Positions 1 to 6,498 of a stretch of DNA of 9,798 nt are shown here, piece by piece. Below the pieces are notes generated by a model that searched no databases, had not been told where the DNA came from, and saw nothing but the letters and a program-made list of their open reading frames with translations. The position numbers and the translations under genes are program-made. Source of the stretch: Gemmatimonadota bacterium (lineage in GTDB: Bacteria; Gemmatimonadota; Gemmatimonadetes; Gemmatimonadales; GWC2-71-9); contig QHUD01000144.1 of NCBI GenBank assembly GCA_003221085.1, positions 1 through 9,798 of the forward strand, read 5' to 3'. The stretch's first letter is position 1. Every line of letters starts with the position of its first letter.

Positions 1-30
1 CGCTTCAGCGGTAAGTGCCGAGCCGCGGCT

Positions 31-687
31 TCAGCCGCGCATCCCAAGCGACCGCAGCATGACGGTGGCCGTTACCACCTGCCATAACACCGGAAGCACG
101 AAGGCCGCCTGGTCGGCCTTCGTGTCTTCCCGAAACGCGAGGGCGAGCCCCATGGCCACGACGCCCGCGGCCAGCCCGCCGGTGCCGAGCCAGCGGGGCA
201 GCACTTTCCCCTCTGACAGACCCCAGCCGAAGAGACAGGTCGAAAGCCCGAGCGCGAATCCGGCCGCCCGCTGGGTCACGAGCGCGAACGGATGGATCAT
301 GTCGAACAGGAACACCGCCCGCGTGGCGGTCATGCCGGCCTCTGCCACCGTGAAGCTGTGCGCCAGGAACCACCCCGCGCCGCCCATGAACGCCACCGTC
401 ACCGTCCACGCGCCGTAAGCGAACGTCCCGACGATCACAGCCGCGCGCACCTCGTTCTCCCCTGAGATCCCTGCGTGTACGCGCGCCAGGCCGACAAGCC
501 CCGTCAGCGCCAACGGGAAACTGAAGAGGAAGGTCCAGTGGATCGCCCGCCACCCGGCGCACTGCGCGATGGTCGTGAGTTGGGCCGCGCCGTCCCCCGC
601 GAGATCGGGATGCAGCACCCCTGCCACCACCGCGAGCAACGCGCCGACGACGAGACACAGCGGATAAACCGGTGGGCGGGCGGGCAT
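31..687 (-). CDS. six-helix integral membrane protein, function unknown
   Basis: This 218-residue protein is almost entirely hydrophobic. Probable transmembrane segments lie near residues 8-26, 47-68, 82-105, 124-137, 142-157 and 166-184, with a further hydrophobic stretch at about 194-211, so six or seven helices are possible. Polar residues sit within or next to the helices (His50, His110, Asp129, His132), but I recognise no catalytic or transport motif. I chose the ATG at 685-687 because a GGAG ribosome-binding sequence lies about 5 nt upstream on the minus strand. The reading frame stays open far beyond this, back to 1230, but that extension is arginine- and histidine-rich antisense translation of the neighbouring plus-strand gene. 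The gene diverges from the membrane gene at 757 across 69 bp. No family can be named with confidence. Confidence 0.72.
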   Translation of the reverse strand: MPARPPVYPLCLVVGALLAVVAGVLHPDLAGDGAAQLTTIAQCAGWRAIHWTFLFSFPLALTGLVGLARVHAGISGENEVRAAVIVGTFAYGAWTVTVAFMGGAGWFLAHSFTVAEAGMTATRAVFLFDMIHPFALVTQRAAGFALGLSTCLFGWGLSEGKVLPRWLGTGGLAAGVVAMGLALAFREDTKADQAAFVLPVLWQVVTATVMLRSLGMRG

Positions 688-756
688 GCGCTCCAATCTA
701 GCTGTCACGGAACGCCACGCTATATTGGCGGCAGAGCGAAGCCCTGGAGGGCGTTC

Positions 757-1260
757 ATGCAATTGACGCGGATTCTGCGCGAGGGGTTCATCGCCGGCCT
801 GATCGGCGCCGCGGCGGTGGCGCTCTGGTTCCTGGTCGTCGATGTGATCGCCGGCCGGCCGTTCTTCACCCCGGCGATGCTCGGGTCCGCGGTGTTCTGG
901 GGGGTGCGCGACCCCGCTCAGGTCGTCATCGAATACTCCCGCATCATCGGCTACACGATGATCCACGTGAGCGCCTTCATCATCGTGGGCACGATCTCCG
1001 CGGTGCTGGCAGCGGAAGTGGAAGTCGCCCCGCCGACGCTGTATCTCCTCGTGGTGTTCTTCGCGATCTTCGAGTTCGGGTTCTACGTCACGGTGGCGAT
1101 CCTCGCGCAGCCCCTGCTCGGCTCGCTTGCCTGGTGGAACGTGGCGATCGGTAACGCCATCGCGGCCTTCGGCATGGGCTATTACCTGTGGCGGGTACAC
1201 CCCAAGATCGCCCAGACGCTCAAGCTGCACCCACTAGGCGAGACTGACGAGGGGGAGTAG
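757..1260 (+). CDS. four-helix integral membrane protein, function unknown
   Basis: The 167-residue product has four clear hydrophobic segments at about residues 12-32, 63-86, 94-117 and 125-146, a short charged N-terminus (RILRE) and an acidic C-terminal tail (GETDEGE). An Asp at 29 and a Glu at 106 lie within membrane segments. The first interhelical loop carries FFTPAMLGSAVFWG followed by RDPAQ. I do not recognise the family. The frame is open from 475, but residues before the ATG at 757 are low-complexity and charged, and they are antisense to the divergent gene. The ATG at 757 has a strong TGGAGG at 745-750 with 6-nt spacing, which fixes the start. The gene ends 2 nt before the stop codon of the convergent GH3 gene. 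Confidence 0.78.
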   Translation: MQLTRILREGFIAGLIGAAAVALWFLVVDVIAGRPFFTPAMLGSAVFWGVRDPAQVVIEYSRIIGYTMIHVSAFIIVGTISAVLAAEVEVAPPTLYLLVVFFAIFEFGFYVTVAILAQPLLGSLAWWNVAIGNAIAAFGMGYYLWRVHPKIAQTLKLHPLGETDEGE

Positions 1261-1262
1261 CG

Positions 1263-3161
1263 TCAACGAGGGCCCGCGCCGACCTCGAACTCCCCTTCTA
1301 GTCCGCCTACCGAGCTGCCGCCCACGAACACCCGGAACTTCCCGGGCTCCACGACGAACTTCATGTCCTTGTTGTAGAGCCCCAGCTCTCTAGGCGTGAG
1401 CTGGAAGTCTACCGTACGCGCCTCACCCGGCTTGAGGGAGACGCGACGGAATCCGGTCAGCGCCCGGACCGGCCGCGTCACACTCGCTACTTCGTCGTGC
1501 ACGTAGAGTTGGACCACTTCGGCCCCTTCGCGCGTACCGGTGTTGGTGACCGTCACGGATACGCGCAGCGTCCCGGCCGGCGTGATGCGGGGCGCGCTGA
1601 GCCGCAGGTCGCTGTAACCGAAGGTGGTGTAGCTCAGCCCGTGGCCGAACGGGAAGAGCGGCGTCACCGGCAGGTCGATGTACTTGGACGTGTATTTGTC
1701 CGGCCCGGTGGGGCGCCCGGTGTTCTTGTGGTTGTAATAGAGGGGGATCTGACCGACGGCGCGCGGGAAGGTCACGGGCAGCCTGCCGCTCGGGCTCACG
1801 TCGCCGAACAGGACGGCGGCGAGCGCGGGGCCGTCCTCGATCCCCAGGAACCAGGACTCGAGAATCGCCGGGACGTGCTCCGCGGCCCACGGGATGGTGA
1901 GGGGCCGGCCGCTCATCACGACGAGGACCACGGGCGTGCCAGTGGCCTGAACGGCCTCGAGCAGCTGCGGCTGCACGCCGGGCAGATCGATATTGGCGCG
2001 ACTCGCTGCCTCGCCGCTCATGTCTCCCGCTTCGCCCAGCACCAGCACGGCGACGTCAGCCTGTTTCGCGGCTGCTACCGCGCCCGGGAACCCCGTAGTC
2101 GCGGTGTCGATGATGCCGCAGCCCTTCTCGTAGACGACGCTCACGCTCCCGGCGCGGGCCTTGATCCCCTCGAGGGGGGTCACGGCGTCCCGCGGATCGC
2201 CGCGGCCCGGCCAGGAGCCGAGGGCTGAGACTTTGTCGTCGGCGAGGGGGCCGATCACAGCGATCGTGTGCACCCGGGATCCGAGCGGCAGGAGCTGCGC
2301 GTCGTTCTTGAGCAGCACGATCGCCTCTTCGGCCACGCGACGCGCCAGCTGGCGGTGCTCCGGCGCGAGCAGCATCGATCGCTCGCGCTCGGGCGTCGCG
2401 CCGTGGTAGGGATCGTCGAACAGCCCGAGGGCGGCCTTGCCCCGGAGCACCCGGCGCACCGCCTCGTTGAGCACGGACATGGGGATGCGACCCGCACGGA
2501 CCAGCGCTGGCAGATCATCCACGTAGATCCGGCTCACCATGTCCATGTCCACGCCGGCTTCGAGGGCGAGCTTGCCCGCGTCGGCACGCGAGCCCGCGAC
2601 GCCGTGGTTCAGAAGCTCGGCCACTGCCGTCCAGTCGCTCACCACGAAGCCCCGGAAGCCCCATTCGCGGCGCAGCAGCGTGGTCATGAGCCAGGGGTTG
2701 GCGGTGCTCGGGATGCCCCCGATCTCGTTGAACGACGTCATCACGGTAGCGGCGCCCGCGTCCACAGCGGCGCGGTAGGGCGGCAGGTACACCTCGCGCA
2801 GCGTGCGCTCGGACAGGTCGACGGTGTTGTAGTCCCGGCCGCCCTCGGCGCCGCCGTAAGCCGCAAAGTGTTTTACGGTGGCGAGCACCGCGTCGGGGGC
2901 GCGAGGGTCCGTCCCCTGAAAGCCCCGGACTCGCGCCGCCGCCATGGCCGATCCGAGGTAGGGATCCTCCCCTGAGCCCTCGGCGATCCGGCCCCAGCGA
3001 GGATCGCGGGCAATGTCCACCATGGGCGCGAACGTCCAGTGCAGGCCAGCCGCCGCGGCCTCGCGGGCCGCAACGCGAGCGGCCGCCTCCACGACTTCCG
3101 GATCCCAGGACGCAGCCTCACCCAGGGGAATCGGGAAGACGGTCCGGTAGCCGTGGATCAC
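1263..3161 (-). CDS. bglX: GH3 beta-glucosidase (BglX-like), C-terminal fragment of a broken gene
   Basis: This 632-residue frame covers most of a periplasmic GH3 beta-glucosidase that cleaves terminal glucose from beta-glucans and oligosaccharides. It begins at IHGYRTVFPIPLGEAASW, which in E. coli BglX is an internal segment (DVLHGQRTVFPISL). The TIM-barrel domain follows with RWGRIAEGSGEDPY, KHFAAYGGAEGGRDYNTVDL and the nucleophile motif GFVVSDWTAV (Asp codon at 2634-2636). The alpha/beta sandwich domain includes AEEAIVLLKND, IGPLADDK and GEAASRANIDLP, which holds a candidate acid/base Glu. The end is a fibronectin-III-like domain (EGAEVVQLYVHDEVASVTRP, LKPGEARTVDF). The nominal GTG start is not a real initiation site: the codon before it would be the conserved Asp of DVIHG in an intact protein. 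The N-terminal piece lies at 3158-3394 in another frame. The fragment has no signal peptide, so it is unlikely to be exported or active unless the break is an artefact. Confidence 0.9.
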   Translation of the reverse strand: MIHGYRTVFPIPLGEAASWDPEVVEAAARVAAREAAAAGLHWTFAPMVDIARDPRWGRIAEGSGEDPYLGSAMAAARVRGFQGTDPRAPDAVLATVKHFAAYGGAEGGRDYNTVDLSERTLREVYLPPYRAAVDAGAATVMTSFNEIGGIPSTANPWLMTTLLRREWGFRGFVVSDWTAVAELLNHGVAGSRADAGKLALEAGVDMDMVSRIYVDDLPALVRAGRIPMSVLNEAVRRVLRGKAALGLFDDPYHGATPERERSMLLAPEHRQLARRVAEEAIVLLKNDAQLLPLGSRVHTIAVIGPLADDKVSALGSWPGRGDPRDAVTPLEGIKARAGSVSVVYEKGCGIIDTATTGFPGAVAAAKQADVAVLVLGEAGDMSGEAASRANIDLPGVQPQLLEAVQATGTPVVLVVMSGRPLTIPWAAEHVPAILESWFLGIEDGPALAAVLFGDVSPSGRLPVTFPRAVGQIPLYYNHKNTGRPTGPDKYTSKYIDLPVTPLFPFGHGLSYTTFGYSDLRLSAPRITPAGTLRVSVTVTNTGTREGAEVVQLYVHDEVASVTRPVRALTGFRRVSLKPGEARTVDFQLTPRELGLYNKDMKFVVEPGKFRVFVGGSSVGGLEGEFEVGAGPR

Positions 3162-3394
3162 GTCCTGGCCGGGCTGCCCACCAGGCCCTTGCGAACCAGC
3201 GCCAGCTGCTCGGGCGTCGGCTGATTGTCCACCGAGAGCTGGTTCAGCTGGCCGAGTTTCTCTTCCAGCGTCATGTGGGAGAGGAGGGAGTCGATTTTTT
3301 GCTCGGCGGCAGAGCGCTGCGCGAACGCAGGCCAGGCGCTGACCAGCGTCAGTGTAACCAGTAACCCCGTGAGGAAACCGTTGTGCGGGCGCAT
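3158..3394 (-). CDS. bglX: GH3 beta-glucosidase (BglX-like), N-terminal fragment with signal peptide
   Basis: The 78-residue frame starts with a Sec signal peptide: a hydrophobic core at about residues 7-22, then PAFA-Q with likely cleavage after residue 25. The mature N-terminus matches BglX proteins, with MTLEEKLGQLNQLSVDN and VRKGLVGS corresponding to KMTVDEKIGQLRLISV and IKDGQVGA in E. coli BglX. After GS the frame yields PART and a TGA at 3158-3160. Homology resumes in the next frame at DVIHG, so about 29 residues present in the family are absent. The start at 3392-3394 is preceded by the palindrome CGGATCCG and has no strong ribosome-binding sequence, but the signal peptide supports it. 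In an intact gene this fragment and the one at 1263-3161 would form one protein of roughly 740 residues, close to the usual BglX length. Confidence 0.85.
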   Translation of the reverse strand: MRPHNGFLTGLLVTLTLVSAWPAFAQRSAAEQKIDSLLSHMTLEEKLGQLNQLSVDNQPTPEQLALVRKGLVGSPART

Positions 3395-3436
3395 CGGATC
3401 CGTTTCAGAAGGAGCGAGTGGGAAAACGGCGATCCC

Positions 3437-3466
3437 AATCTACGCGGCCACCACCGACCTTGACAA
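3437..3466 (-). promoter_or_regulatory. possible promoter of the GH3 gene, overlapping the divergent promoter
   Basis: Read on the minus strand, TTGTCA (complement of 3461-3466) is followed 18 bp later by TAGATT (complement of 3437-3442). These match the -35 consensus at five of six positions and the -10 at four of six. Its -35 lies on the same bases as the -35 of the receptor promoter, so one polymerase or regulator could affect both directions. This is weaker than the plus-strand promoter. Confidence 0.25.
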
Positions 3467-3488
3467 ACCCTAGGGCGCGCGTGATAAG
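3460..3488 (+). promoter_or_regulatory. sigma-70-type promoter of the TonB-dependent receptor gene
   Basis: A perfect -35 hexamer TTGACA lies at 3460-3465. A 17-bp spacer leads to GATAAG at 3483-3488, which matches the -10 consensus at four of six positions. Transcription would start near 3495, giving a leader of about 25 nt that includes the AGGAGA ribosome-binding site at 3507-3512. The call rests on sequence match alone. Confidence 0.5.
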
Positions 3489-3519
3489 GAATGCAACTAC
3501 GCGCACAGGAGACGGGCTC

Positions 3520-5199
3520 ATGAGCGGCGGATCGTTCGGGCAACTCGGCCGGTGGCTGTTTCTCAGCTTGGCCTTCGTCGTGATCACCGCGCCGGCGGCC
3601 TTCTCGCAGACCAGCACCGGCAGCATCCGGGGATACGTGACCGACTCGAGCGGCAGGCCCATCGCGGGAGCCCGCGTCATCGCGGTCAACCCGCTGACGT
3701 CGGCGCAGCGTGAGGTCGCCACGCAGAGCAACGGGTTCTACGCCCTGCTGGGCCTCGTGCCGGCTGAATACGACGTGACGGCCCGTCAGATCGGCATGGC
3801 GCCGCAGAAGCTGCGAGTCCGGGTGTTGATAGGCGAGGTGTACCCCCTGGACTTCAAGCTCGGTGCCACCGCGATCCAACTCGAAGCGGTGACGATTGCG
3901 GCAGCCCGTGGCGTGGAGACCCGCACCTCGGAGGTCGCGACGAACGTGAGCCAACAGCAGATCGAACGGCTCCCGACCTCAAGTAGGAACTTCCTCGATC
4001 TCGCGGCCCTCGCCCCTGGCATTACGGTTGCCGAGGACCGCGTCAACATGGGCGCCGGCCAGTTCACTCCAAGAAACTTCTCTTCAGGTGGTTCGGGCCC
4101 GGGCGAGGTCAACGTCTTCATCGATGGAGCGAGTTTGAAGAATGACCTCACCGGTGGGGAGGGCAGTGGCAGCGGAGTCGCAGGTCAGGACGCGAGCCGC
4201 GGAAACCCATTTCCTCGAAATGCGGTGCAGGAATATCGTGTTATCACGCAGAACTTCAAAGCCGAATATCAGAAGGCATCGAGCGCGATCATCACGGCAA
4301 CCACGAAGTCCGGGAGCAACGCATGGCATGGGAACGCCTTCTTCGGCTACCAAAACAAGGACCTAGTGGCTCTCGACACCTTCGCCTTCAAGGGCGCTAA
4401 GCCGGACTACAGTCGCTATCTTGCTGGCCTTAGCGCGGGCGGTCCGCTCATGAAGGACCGATTGTTCTTCTTCGGCTCCTACGAGGGGAATTATCAGAAC
4501 CGCGCCCAGGATGTGACTATCCCAGTGCCCATCGCGGGCGCCTTTCCCGCCCTCGATACCGTGCAGTTCGCGAAGTACAACGGGAACTTTCCATCTCGGT
4601 TTCGGGAGACGCTCCTCTTCGGCAAGTTGACCTATGCCATTAACGACAGGTCGAGCGCCGAACTCAGCATCAACAATCGGCACGAGACCGACGTTCGCGA
4701 TTTCGGCGGAAATCTCTCGGCGCAGTCGGCAACCAACTACAAGAACGACGTCACTCTCGGGACCTTAAAGCACACCTACTCCACGGGGCCGTGGCTCAAC
4801 GAAGCGGCGGTCACCTACACGCGCTTCGAGCGCAATCCGACAGCCAACACAGCCGATATTGTGCACCGGTGGTACGCCCTTCCAGGGGGGTGTTGCATCG
4901 AGATCGGCAGCTACCCCAGTCCGCAGGACTTCACGCAGAAGCGGATCGGGTTACGCGACGACCTGACGTACACAGGTTGGCACCGCAGATGGGGTGAACT
5001 GCAATCCGACCTGCACCGGGAACGAGAGCTACGGCTATCGGGTGCCTTATCAGCTCCACTGGTCCACGGGCAATCCCTTCTTGAAGGCCAACAATGCGCA
5101 GGTCGGCGCGTACATCCAGGACGACTGGAGCCCGACTCCCCGCCTCACGTTCAACCTGGGAATTCGGTGGGACTTCGAGACGCACATGTACAACTATGA
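3520..5199 (+). CDS. TonB-dependent outer-membrane receptor (Oar-like), N-terminal fragment
   Basis: The product starts with a signal peptide (hydrophobic residues 12-28, AAFS-Q, likely cleavage after 29). A carboxypeptidase-regulatory-like beta-sandwich follows at about 34-115 (GSIRGYVTDSSGRPIAGARV, SNGFYALLGLVPAEYDV). Next comes a TonB plug domain at about 125-260 (QQQIERLPTSSRNFLDLAALAPGI, VFIDGASLKND, NAVQEYRVITQNFKAEYQ, ATTKSGSNAWHG). The first barrel strands (RLFFFGSYEG, YAINDRSSAELSINNRHE) come after that. Such proteins take up oligosaccharides, peptides or chelates using TonB energy. The frame is open from 3418, but ATG 3520 has AGGAGA at 3507-3512 with 7-nt spacing and begins the signal peptide. 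Receptor-like sequence runs to about 4985 (DDLTYTGWH). The remaining codons to 5199 are out-of-frame translation. The rest of the barrel is in the +1 frame from 4994. Confidence 0.9.
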   Translation: MSGGSFGQLGRWLFLSLAFVVITAPAAFSQTSTGSIRGYVTDSSGRPIAGARVIAVNPLTSAQREVATQSNGFYALLGLVPAEYDVTARQIGMAPQKLRVRVLIGEVYPLDFKLGATAIQLEAVTIAAARGVETRTSEVATNVSQQQIERLPTSSRNFLDLAALAPGITVAEDRVNMGAGQFTPRNFSSGGSGPGEVNVFIDGASLKNDLTGGEGSGSGVAGQDASRGNPFPRNAVQEYRVITQNFKAEYQKASSAIITATTKSGSNAWHGNAFFGYQNKDLVALDTFAFKGAKPDYSRYLAGLSAGGPLMKDRLFFFGSYEGNYQNRAQDVTIPVPIAGAFPALDTVQFAKYNGNFPSRFRETLLFGKLTYAINDRSSAELSINNRHETDVRDFGGNLSAQSATNYKNDVTLGTLKHTYSTGPWLNEAAVTYTRFERNPTANTADIVHRWYALPGGCCIEIGSYPSPQDFTQKRIGLRDDLTYTGWHRRWGELQSDLHRERELRLSGALSAPLVHGQSLLEGQQCAGRRVHPGRLEPDSPPHVQPGNSVGLRDAHVQL

Positions 5200-6421
5200 C
5201 TATGTCACCCCGCTTGACGCGCGGGCTGCGATCGATACGTCCATGCGCACGCCAGTCACGAAGGGCGACTCGCTGGTGAGACAGTTGCTGGATACGACGG
5301 CATACTTCACGAACGGCACCCAGCGGAAGAAGTTCTACGGTGCCTTCCAGCCGCGCGCGGGGTTCTCGTATGCACTGGATCCGGAAGGCAAGACGACTCT
5401 ATTCGGCGGCTTCGGGATCTTCTACGACCGGTCATACTTCGACTTGTCCGTAGACGAGACACTGAAGTTGACCCATCCAGAGTACACCATATTCTTCGCC
5501 GACCCGGACTCCGCCGCGCTCGGTCACATTGCGCCCGGCCAGGTGGCGTGGAGCAACAATTACCTGACGACGGATACGACGGTGCTGAAATCCCTCGTGG
5601 CCAGTGGCCGAGCGGCGGGTAAGGAAATCTGGCTCATCAGAAACGACGTGAAGGTACCTCACTCTACTCAGTGGAACGTCGGCCTGCGGCGGATGTTCGG
5701 CAATGTGCTTGTATCCGCGGCCTACGTTGGTGCCCGGGGCTACGACCAGTTGGTTTTCAACTGGGCTAACATCACTCTCGACGCTAACGGCAACTGCTGC
5801 GTCGGTGCTAACCTGGGTCGCGGATTCAGCAACGTCCTCTTCAGCACCAGCAGCGGACGGACGTGGTACGACGCACTGCAGGTTCAGGTGAACCGGCCCT
5901 ACGCGAGAACAGAGAACTTCGGTTGGGGTGCCGGGTTGGCGCTCACCTACGCTACACGATCCCTCGAGGGCGTGGACAATGTGGACGATCACTTCGCTTT
6001 CACACAGGCGTCACTGATCGGGAAGCATCATCCCAATGACGAGAAGACCCGCGTTGTGGCCAACTGGACGCTCGACGTTCCGTACGCGTACGGGGTGCAA
6101 TTCAGCGGCCTGATCACGCTCGGCAGCGGCCAGCTCGTTGACAAGGGAAACAATCGACCGGGTGGCAACTACGTGCCCGGTGGCTTCTCGCCGCCGAAGT
6201 ACGGCTTCATCATTCCCGGGGCCTGGCGGTATCGGAGCGTGGATCTGCGGCTGAGGAAAGACTTCCCGAACATATCGGGTACCAGTATGGCGGTGACCGC
6301 CGATCTTTTTAACAGCTTCACCTTCAAGAACTACGGCTGCTACAACACCGGCAACGGAAACCCCGGGTGCCTTGTCACTGACCCCCGCCGGCTCCAGATC
6401 GGCGCCGAGTACGGCTTCTAA
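4994..6421 (+). CDS. TonB-dependent outer-membrane receptor (Oar-like), C-terminal barrel fragment
   Basis: This 475-residue frame is the C-terminal half of the receptor barrel. It carries QVGAYIQDDWSPTPRLTFNLGIRWDFE, QPRAGFSYALDPEGKTTLFGGFGIFYDRSYFD, HSTQWNVGLRRMFGNVLVSAAYVG and a C-terminal QIGAEYGF ending in Phe, typical of proteins handled by the BAM complex. The nominal GTG start at 4994 lacks a ribosome-binding site and a signal peptide and lies inside a barrel segment, so it is not a true start. The upstream half is in the other frame ending near 4985. Joined, the two parts give about 967 codons, somewhat short for this family. That agrees with a missing strand between TYTGWH and CNPTCTGNESYGYRVPYQ. 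No SusD-like partner gene follows. The stop codon is 12 nt before a strong hairpin. Confidence 0.88.
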   Translation: MNCNPTCTGNESYGYRVPYQLHWSTGNPFLKANNAQVGAYIQDDWSPTPRLTFNLGIRWDFETHMYNYDYVTPLDARAAIDTSMRTPVTKGDSLVRQLLDTTAYFTNGTQRKKFYGAFQPRAGFSYALDPEGKTTLFGGFGIFYDRSYFDLSVDETLKLTHPEYTIFFADPDSAALGHIAPGQVAWSNNYLTTDTTVLKSLVASGRAAGKEIWLIRNDVKVPHSTQWNVGLRRMFGNVLVSAAYVGARGYDQLVFNWANITLDANGNCCVGANLGRGFSNVLFSTSSGRTWYDALQVQVNRPYARTENFGWGAGLALTYATRSLEGVDNVDDHFAFTQASLIGKHHPNDEKTRVVANWTLDVPYAYGVQFSGLITLGSGQLVDKGNNRPGGNYVPGGFSPPKYGFIIPGAWRYRSVDLRLRKDFPNISGTSMAVTADLFNSFTFKNYGCYNTGNGNPGCLVTDPRRLQIGAEYGF

Positions 6422-6433
6422 CGCTGACCCATC

Positions 6434-6468
6434 GCGGGCCACCGGTGCACACAGCACCGGTGGCCCGC
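6434..6468 (+). terminator. perfect 15-bp inverted repeat after the receptor gene
   Basis: GCGGGCCACCGGTGC (6434-6448) pairs without mismatch with 6454-6468 around the loop ACACA. It starts 12 nt after the receptor stop codon and lies 31 nt before the next gene. No T-run follows on either strand, so it does not fit the classic intrinsic terminator. Transcript termination or 3'-end protection is the likely role, given its position. Confidence 0.6.
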
Positions 6469-6486
6469 ACCAGGGGTTCGCGGCGA

Positions 6487-6492
6487 TATTCT
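6487..6492 (+). promoter_or_regulatory. possible -10 element just upstream of the lipoprotein start
   Basis: TATTCT at 6487-6492 fits the TANNNT pattern that, about 6 nt before an ATG, produces leaderless transcripts in several bacterial phyla. There is no Shine-Dalgarno sequence close to the ATG at 6499; the nearest candidate, AGGGG at 6472-6476, is 22 nt away. No clear -35 is visible because that position falls inside the hairpin arm. Confidence 0.25.
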
Positions 6493-6498
6493 CCCTGC

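Noticed and set aside
24..39. Hairpin CGCGGCT-TC-AGCCGCG across the stop codon of the first minus-strand gene
   Set aside because: The loop is only 2 nt (4 nt if the top pair opens) and there is no T-run after it on the minus strand, so a terminator call is not supported.
721..726. TATATT as a -10 element for the gene at 757
   Set aside because: No acceptable -35 lies 16-18 bp upstream; CTGTCA at 702-707 leaves only 13-14 bp, so the promoter call is not supported.
727..740. GGCGGCAGAGCG shared with 3304-3315
   Set aside because: A 12-nt match in GC-rich DNA with unrelated contexts (a leader and a coding region) is likely chance.
688..1230. N-terminal extension of the minus-strand membrane gene (open frame back to 1230)
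   Set aside because: The extra residues are rich in Arg, His, Asp and Glu, lie antisense to a well-supported gene, and precede an ATG with its own GGAG ribosome-binding site.
2268..2975. 235-codon and overlapping plus-strand open frames inside the GH3 gene
   Set aside because: These are antisense shadows of strongly conserved GH3 coding sequence, with no recognisable domain and no ribosome-binding site.
4985..5199. Programmed frameshift as explanation for the split receptor
   Set aside because: There is no slippery heptamer or stop codon at the junction, and receptor sequence appears to be missing, which recoding would not explain.
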